Source: Bolinopsis microptera (lineage: Eukaryota; Ctenophora; Tentaculata; Lobata; Bolinopsidae). From it: a stretch of 64,000 nt of DNA. The notes below the pieces were generated by a model that was not told where the DNA came from, made no database searches, and worked only from the letters and a program-made list of their open reading frames with translations. The stretch lies in assembly GCF_026151205.1 (NCBI RefSeq), contig NC_087079.1, forward strand, positions 5,537,230 through 5,601,229. Reading direction: 5' to 3'. Each line of letters starts with the position of its first letter. The stretch's first letter is position 1. This document shows positions 24,401-33,400 of this stretch, one piece after another. A program made the position numbers and the translations under genes.

Positions 24401-27400
24401 GTTCTTAGGATCAGTTAGAAGAGAACTCTACAGCCAGAATTTTGGGATAGGCCTTTAAAGATTTTTCTTTCGATTTTTTAAATCTTGGACCTCTAATAAT
24501 CGACAAGAAACGAGGTCTGTCACTCTTCTCTATTAAAAACAAACTATAAAGTCGATTTCGAGAGAAATTTGATGAAGAGCCCCTTAACGCAGCTGTTGAA
24601 TTCCTACAGTAAGATCAACCCATTTAGCTCACAAGAATGGGTCATCTGCAAAGAATCACAATCTAGCTTACTTCTGCAACGTAATTAATGTTAGCATGCC
24701 CACTCAGAGAGAACTGAAGGTCTTGAGATGGTGTGACTGGTTCTCCTCCACTATTACAAACTAATGTATCAGTATGAATGAAATTTAATAAGAATTACAG
24801 ATCAAGAATTTTCCATTTCCACAGCTGTTCAGTGGTGACAATCTAATTCGTCAATTTAGCCGGTTTAAATGGCCATCTGTCAATTATAACCATGTTACTA
24901 CTACCACTTAATTTAATAAGCACTGTTCGAGGGGACATATAGGTTGAGCGGAACTAGCTCTGAATAGTGAATAATTTTATCTTTAGCAACGTGTTCCAAC
25001 TATTTTTATGATGAAGCTGCTAAGTTTTCTGTTAGCTGTGATAGTTTTAGCTAACCCCACTCTGAGTGAGCTGAAGATTTTAAATACTCCTGACGGTGTA
25101 GCTGGTCCCCCACCCTGTGCAATTACTTGTTCTGGTGTCGCGCGACACACCGACAACAGATGGAGAGAATGGAAAAGGAACGCATACAGACGGATAAACT
25201 TTGCAGAGTGTGGATTTGTATCTATACCAGTTGTTACTGCTACCATGGGTGGTAGTGACATGTGTCCTTCTATCTACATACGGAATGTGTTTAGTACGAA
25301 CAGTTTGTTTTATGTACATTCGGTGGAAGAGGCAACACCCAGCCAAATGGTTAACAAAAAATGTGACGTTTATTGGATTGCAGCAGGGTACAACTGTTGA
25401 AGATGAGAAGGAAGAGATAACGAAATGAATTTAGGTGTTTGCTTTTTAAAGATGCTAATTTTAGTTAAATCTCAGATTGTTTTCTTCGTTGTCACAAACT
25501 TGAAGCTTAACAAAGACAGATAAGATCTATACAATATCTTATTTAGCAGATATTATTCCACGTCCGAGTTAACAATTAGCTCGCCCAGTAGACTTAATTA
25601 TCTGCTACTCAATTTAATTAGTGCATATAATAATATCATAAATATCAGACGTTTTACTTAAAGGACGAGTTATTTAGAATTTTGACTTGTTAGTAATGAG
25701 TAGCCACTCCTAGAAATCAGGGAGGACACTCACCCCTGTAATAACACCAAAGAACGAAATTCATAGCACACTCACACCCCAAGATATCACCTAAACACTA
25801 AAATTAGATCATACGCAAGTCTCGCCCCGCTGTGAGAGCAGGGCGAGAGATGCACGTTGATTTCTATTGTGCCAGCCTCTTGTTTATTTGGTTTTTGTCT
25901 TGTAATTGCTGTTTGAACCGTTACCTACACATTTGATAGAACAAAGCATTGAGAATGAAGTATTTTAAATTTCATAAAATGTCACATGATATCAATATAC
26001 GGTAAGGTAATAATTTGAATAAAAAGTGTGGATTGAGAAAGTTTCGTTGGCTGCCATATGGACAAGTTAAAGTAGGGCTTTAAGACTTAGAACTACGTCT
26101 TCGGTGATGGAAACATAGCACGAATACGTGAAACCACACAGGATGGCACCACATAACGTCGTCCTTTCCCACAAAATCGTAGGGTGCACATCTGCAGGAA
26201 AGTTGTATATGCGATAAATCTGTACCCCTCCGGTTTGATCGTGCCCTCACTGTCCCTGCTCACTGTTCGTATGCCACTCCCTTGTAGTTCAAGAACATGT
26301 TTTTCTTCAACAGTTTTCTTGAAAATGGGCAGTTCCGTTACACACGTCGCGTCTTTTCTCGACAGCAGAAAGTCGGAAATAATAGTGCTCTCCTGGCAAC
26401 AATAGCACTCCAATTCTGATTCCATAGTTTTGCAGTTACCGCATGTACACCAAGTCGAGACATCTTTATCAAGTCTTGAAATGCAGTTCTGAGTTTCTGA
26501 ATCCGATTGTTGATGTTCTGCCCCTTCATCACTGTCATAGTCATTATAGCCTACTGTACTCGGCTCATCATTGCTGCTATGATCACTAGCTGGCAGTTTT
26601 GGATCGGCGCTAATATCCTGATAGTTATTCGTTGCTCCTATTCTATCAAAATCTAGCATGTAGTCTTCCGTTTCACTATTTTCCGAATCATCGTCAATTC
26701 CAACTGTTGTTTCGGCATCAAAATCCATACTCGTAATGTAAGAATTGTCGAATTACGCGAGCTAAAAAGATATTATCAATTAACAAGTAATCAGCGCCAA
26801 CTAAACTAACCATACACGAGTCATAAAATAATGGCTATTTAGTTTATCAACTAAAAATTCTGTGATAACAGAGCTAAAGACTATGGTGTCCTGTGCTGAA
26901 GGAAACTGTCCTAACAACACTAAGGTTAAATTCAAGAAGCAACCGTTCATATCCAAATGGCATGGACGGAAGTTTTTACGATTTTATAAAATACCTGATC
27001 CTGAAACGAAGAAAGAAATTTTCATGAAGTGGAGATTACGGATTCGACGGAGACCTGAAGACGTAACTAAGCATACACAGATTTGTTCGGAGCACTTTGC
27101 AGATGAAGATTTCAATTCTTACGACTTCGATAGTGCAAAAAGAGCGGAGTCGGTGACAAATATGTGGGTGAGACTGAAACCGGATTCAATTCCAAATACT
27201 GATAGGGTGACTGGTGAAATCAAGATTCATCTGCAGTTAAACTTCGATATTGATGGCGGAAATTTTGATCAGCCAGGACGCAAGAGGGTAAGGAGAGACA
27301 TCGGTTATATTGATCAGTTAGTCGAAGAGAATGAAGGAATACTTGACCGTTGTTCTCTAATAAGTACCTCCATTGAAGTCGGAGAAGCATCACAATCTCA

Positions 27401-30400
27401 AGAATTGATAGCCACCGAAGAACCCAACTTTGAAATAATCCCGAACAGATATCTATCTGTCCTGATATCAGCTGACACAAACAATGACAAAGGTGTCCAA
27501 TGCAGTCCTCGTACTACCAATAGCTCGATGCAGACTGGACTATCATCATTGGTACAATGTTCTGGTCCCCAATCTGAAGCTGGCCCATTTACTCAGGATC
27601 TGCCAGAGGAAATTCTAGAAGAAGAAACTGACAGTGATGACTGTGACGACAGCGATGAAGATTACACTCCAGGAATTGCACTTTTACAGTCAAGTTCTCG
27701 CGGAAAAAAGGTAATATATTACGTTTCATCAATTATGTATGAATGAAATTTAATGAGAATTACAGATCAAGAGTTTTCCATTTCCACAGCTGTTGAGTGC
27801 TGAAAATCTAATTCGTCAATTTAGCTGGTTTAAATGGCCATCTGTCAAATATAACCATGTTACTACTACCACTTAATTTAATAAGCACTGTTCGAGGGGA
27901 CATATAGGCTGAACGGATCATTTAAAATCACCACTAGGCACTAGCTCTGAATGGTGAACAATTTTGTCTTTAGCAACGTGTCTCATTGTCCCAACCCTTT
28001 CTATGATGAAGCTGCTAAGTTTTCTGTTAGCCGTGATAGTTTTAGCTAACCCCACTCTTAGTGAGGTGAAGATTTTAGATACTCCTGACGGTGTAGCTGG
28101 TCCCCCACCCTGTGCAATTACTTGTTCTGGTGTCGCGCGGTACACTGATACAGGTGACACTGACAACAACTACAGATGGAGGTATTATAAAGGGAACACG
28201 TACAGACGGATTAACTTTGCGGAGTGTGGATTTGTATCTATACCAGTTGTTACTGCTACCATGGGTGGTAGTAACATGTGTCCTTCTATCTACGTACGGA
28301 ACGTGCTTAGTACGAACAGTTTGTTTTATGTACATGCGGTGGAAGAGGCAACACCCAGCCAAATGGTTAACAACAAATGTGACGTTTATTGGATTGCAGC
28401 AGGGTACAACTGTTGAAGATGATAAGGAAGAGATAATGAAATTAATTTAGGTGTTTGCTTTTTAAAGATGCTAATTTTAGTTAAATCTCAGATTGTTTTC
28501 TTCGTTGTCACAAACTTGAAGCTTAACGAAGAGAGATAAGATCGTTACAATATCTTATTTAGCAGATATTATTCCACGTCTGAGTTAACAATTAGCTCGC
28601 CCAGTAGAACTACTTCACAAGAACTACCTCTTACTTTAATTAATTTACCACTTCTCTTGACCTCCGTCTAGAAATTGAAAAATTATCTGCTTCTAAATTT
28701 TCTTAGCGCATATAATATCATAAAGGCCTTTTTACATCTTTATAACACCTTAAATTATAACATTTTTTATAACATCTTTTATGACATCTTTTATAACATC
28801 TTTTATAACACCTTTTAACAGCTTTTGACTTTGTAAAACCTTTTGTAACACCTTTTGTAGCACCTTTTATAAAGCAGCTTTAACACCTATTATAGTCTCG
28901 CGGTTCATGTTGAAATTGAATCAAGCGGTAAAAATTTGAGTAAATCGTACTAATTAGAACTTAAGTTTTATCTCTTTTAACTTAATCAAGTTAAAGTCCT
29001 TATCAAAATGGAGCTGCTCAGTATCCAGTGCAAGAACGATCATCTGTTTAAATCAACCATCCAAAATTATATTTATTCATTTTGATAAGCTTGACACAAA
29101 AATGACCGCAGGCCGCAGATGTTGAGTACTGACAATAGAATTGACCAATTTAGTCACTAATAAGATTGAGCCATCTGTAAATTTTCACGGTCTAGACCAT
29201 TTTATGTTAGGGAGTGTGAGAATGGATATAAAGGTTCAACTTATCTCTAATAATCATCATTATCTTTAAAAAGTCAAATAAGTTTGTTTTTAGTAGCGTT
29301 TATCATAACTTTTGAAGATGAAACTACTCGGATGTCTGTTCACTGTGATGATAGTTAGCCACACTCTCTCGAGTGAACTGAAGATATTGAATCTTCCAGA
29401 GGGTCAAACTGGTCCTGCACCCTGTGCCCTGACCTGCTCTGGCGTGTCAAGATACAGCGAAAGTGGTAGCTACGGATGGCGGAATTATGCTGACAGTAAA
29501 GCATTCAAGATTGCTGACATGAAAGGATGTGGATTTGTCTCCGTACCTGTAGTAACTGTCTCAGTCAGAGGATCGCACTATAGTTATAACTGTCCTTCCA
29601 TCAGCATAATTGGTGTCGACAGCGCAATGTTGATTGTAATCACGGTGGGGAACGCAACACCCAGTCAAATGGTGAGTGAGCAATGTGACGTGTACTGGAC
29701 TGCAAACGGCTACAACTGTTGAAAAGACACGCGTGATTATATTCTAGTTACTTAATGTTGTTAAATTAAGAATTGGGTTTATCTTGCAAACCAGCAATAC
29801 AGTGTTTTATTGATTGTTCTATGTACTAAAGCATTCTTTAAACATAAATAAACTAATAACATCCTGTCTAAGAACTGAGAAGTTGGTTACCATGGAAGCC
29901 AAACCATCACTCCACTTCAGGAGGTATCAGCTAATCAGCTTTTAAAACAATATTGAGCTCACAAGAATGGGTCATCTAAAGGGCACAGCCAGGCTTCAAG
30001 CTTATGGAAGCCTAACCCTCGAAACTATCGCCCCCAGAAAAGGTACCATCACAACTCACACCACTATCAACAAACAATTCATGGTAGATCTCAACATACC
30101 ACCCAAAGCAGAGAGAGACCTATCTATACCAACCATGATGCTTGAACGACGCTTCACGGTCACCACTCCTGGAGCTGACAACATTGGTTATAGAGGCTCA
30201 CTCCAAAACACCATCGACAACATCCCCAGTGAAACCATCACCTGCTACACAGACGGGTCACGCACAGACTCAGGTAGCGGGGCTGGTTATATTATCACCA
30301 CAGACAACAACAACACTACACTAGATGAAAGATCATTCAAGCTTCCCGATTATTGCACCGTTTATCAAACAGAACTCACTGCCATCATCGAAGCTTGTAA

Positions 30401-33400
30401 ATATCTATCAACTTATACAAACACACACATCATCATATGGTCAGACAGTCTCTCCTCTATTCAAGCCATATCCTCACCTTCAACGAGGAGTAGGACTACT
30501 AGAGACTGTTACGACACCCTCAATACACTCGGATCCACTAACACCTTAGAGATCAGATGGATAGCTGCACACATTGGATTGTGGGGTAATGAAAAAGCAG
30601 ACGAGCTGGCCAAAAATGGTACAACCAGTGAATCCACTTTGAATTGCCCAATTCCACAATCTTACATCAAACGCCTGATCAACGACAAAGTCACAAAACT
30701 TAATCAAGAATCATGGATTACTGATGGTCCCAGACACACTAAACTGACACTTGGACATAAAAACATCAACATCATCAAAAATCTCAACACTACACTCAGT
30801 AACAACAGACAAAATTATAGAACTGCAGTGCACCTCATCACGGGACATTGTGGCCTCAACAAACACCTACACACCATTCGCAAATCAGACACAAGTGCTT
30901 GTCCTAAATGCGGCGACGAAGAGGAGACTGTCTCACACTTTCTCGGACAGTGCCCGGCTATTGCCCAAATAAGAGGTCAATATTTCCGGGACTACTACCT
31001 CTCTGTCAATGACATATTCGACAACCAACACATCTCCACCATTGTCAACTTTACAAACCACACTAAACGCTTAGTGGTGCCAGAGGAGTTGGACCAGACA
31101 GGTGTAACATAGCGACTACTTTAACGCCGTCTTATTTCGCCTCTCTCTTCCACACTCAACCACCACTTAAGCGTTTATCTATGACACACCCCACAACACT
31201 TACCATCATCCTTGATTACACATCTTGATTCCACTGGCATCCTCCCACAGGACTGCCATACCCCAGAGGTAGGCAAAGCATTCATATGCTATCCTCTCGT
31301 GGGCCAACCAGGCCCAGCCTCTCTAAAAAAAAAAAAAAAAAAATGGGTCATCTATAAATAATGACTCTAAGAGGAGCTGACATAAACTCCTACCCCCCCT
31401 CCCCCTGCTTATCACATCTTACAATTAGCAAGCCCAATGTAACAACTGAACAAGATAGCAGGTGCTTCAAAAAAATTTTGTTCAGACAATGTTGGAAAAT
31501 CACATAAATTAGAGTAAAATAATCGAATTGCCAGACAGCTGCTGTGCCACAAAACAGCTTGTAAATGAACCAACTTCGACTTAAATTGATTTAACATATA
31601 TTTTCGGTCGTGCTGAAATCGAATAATCATCTGGTTCACTTTTTTAGCACATATATATTCTAAATAATATTAAATAACAACCAGAAATGGGACTTACGTT
31701 TCTAGCTATTTTCAAGATGAAGCTGCTCGGCTGTTTGTTTACTGTGATATTAGCCATACCCACTCAAAGTAACCTGAAGATCTTGAGTACCCCCGACGGC
31801 GTGGCTGGTCCTCCTCCATGTGCCTTGACCTGCTCTGGTGTTGCCAGATACAACGATACTGGCGCCTACAGCTGGAGAGAGTGGGACTGGCAAGCAGGCA
31901 GATATATCAACATTACGGACTGTGGATTTGTTTCCTCGCCAGTAGTAACCGTCACAGTGCGAGGAGCCACCTTGACATCAAACTGTCCGCCCCTCCGTAT
32001 ATGGGGCAGTAATGATGTTTGGTTTGATGTAGTCACGACAGCAGCGGTAACGCCAGAGCTCATGATCAGTTGGAAATGTGACGTGTTTTGGAGCGCGTTC
32101 GGGTATGACTGTTAAGAAGACACACGGTTCTCAACTAATTTTAAGAAGAAATGTCTGTCATAAAATTAAGAAGAGTTAGTTAGATCGTTAAATTAAGCTG
32201 AAACATTTGTCAAGAATATGTGTAATTTGTTGAGATGTTAGTTGATGTAACATTACTTGCCAATCATTGTTTTAGTGTTTTTAAAATACCCTGTTCCTTT
32301 CGTAAAAGTAGTGTCTACAAAATTGTCACCGAACGTAAATGGAGCATATAATGGGTTTACTCAGAACGCCCCCCCCCCCTCAGAACCACCCAGATTTTTG
32401 TCTCGATATATGACTACTGGAGCGGAGGTGGACTACATTCTTTTAAGTATATTTTTTAGATGAATGACAGCGATGTGAGACATTTATTGGTTGTCGCTTG
32501 AAGCTGTCACATGTCCACCAATATTCTCCACCCCTATGCTATCAATATACCTGGAGGTACTGGTGATGAACCATATTTATTTAGACACGTGACAGCGATT
32601 CTATGTTTTAAAAGCTCAACCCTTGAAGCTGATTGGTTAATCACTGTACGCTGTCACGTGTTACCTGTCACGTGTTACCTATCACGTGTTACCTGTCACG
32701 TGTTACCTGTCACGTGTTACCTGTCACGTGTTGCCATGGAAACTAACTCCCTTCCTCACCCCAGGTTATCTCCGCTCTGTCACGTGTTACCTGTCACGTG
32801 TTATCTGTCACGTGTTACCTGTCACGTGTTACCTGTCACGTGTTACCATGGAAACTAACTCCCTTCCTCACCCAGGTTATCTCCGCTCTAGAAGTGTCCT
32901 CTCAGAAGGAGATACAGGCTCTACGTGAAGCTATACTGCCTACTGTTATGTGTAATGCAGCTGGACTGGGTAAACTGGACAAACTCACCGAGGCTGTACA
33001 GCAGGTATGCCTTGTAATGTACTCCTGATATTACTATTACATATTTAAAATACCACATATTATCTTTTAATCTTTGCACGTGAGTTTCTCGCCAGATACT
33101 CCAGTCAGTCAGAATTAAATGGAAGTTCACACGTGATCTCAAGTTGAATTGGGTTCAGGGTAACTTACAATCTTAAGTTGAATTGTGTTTAGGGTAACGT
33201 ACATACGAGTACTAAGGTAAATGAGAAAGTAAGTCTTATTCTCTTATTATATGTAGCTTTAGCTGCGCCTTACCTTCAATTAAACTGTTAATCGTTCAAT
33301 GGAATTGTAGAAAATACTAAAATTGTTGTTTATTTACAATTTATAATGCGAAATTGTTTAGAAACACTGTTATTCAGGAAGTTTGTAGATTGTCTGACCA

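Larger units (their letters stand above)
24775..25640 (+). repeat. Segmental duplication carrying gene A
   Basis: About 830 bp from gaatgaaatttaataagaat to the gctcgcccagtag block and beyond is repeated at 27739-28735 with few changes, including promoter, gene and 3' flank. The second copy starts exactly where the THAP exon frame is cut off. Confidence 0.85.

Noticed and set aside
32511..33028. Overlapping 76-115-aa ORFs rich in [11 protein letters not shown]
   Set aside because: They translate the 14-bp CACGTG array in all frames; the real coding is ASPG exon 11 only.
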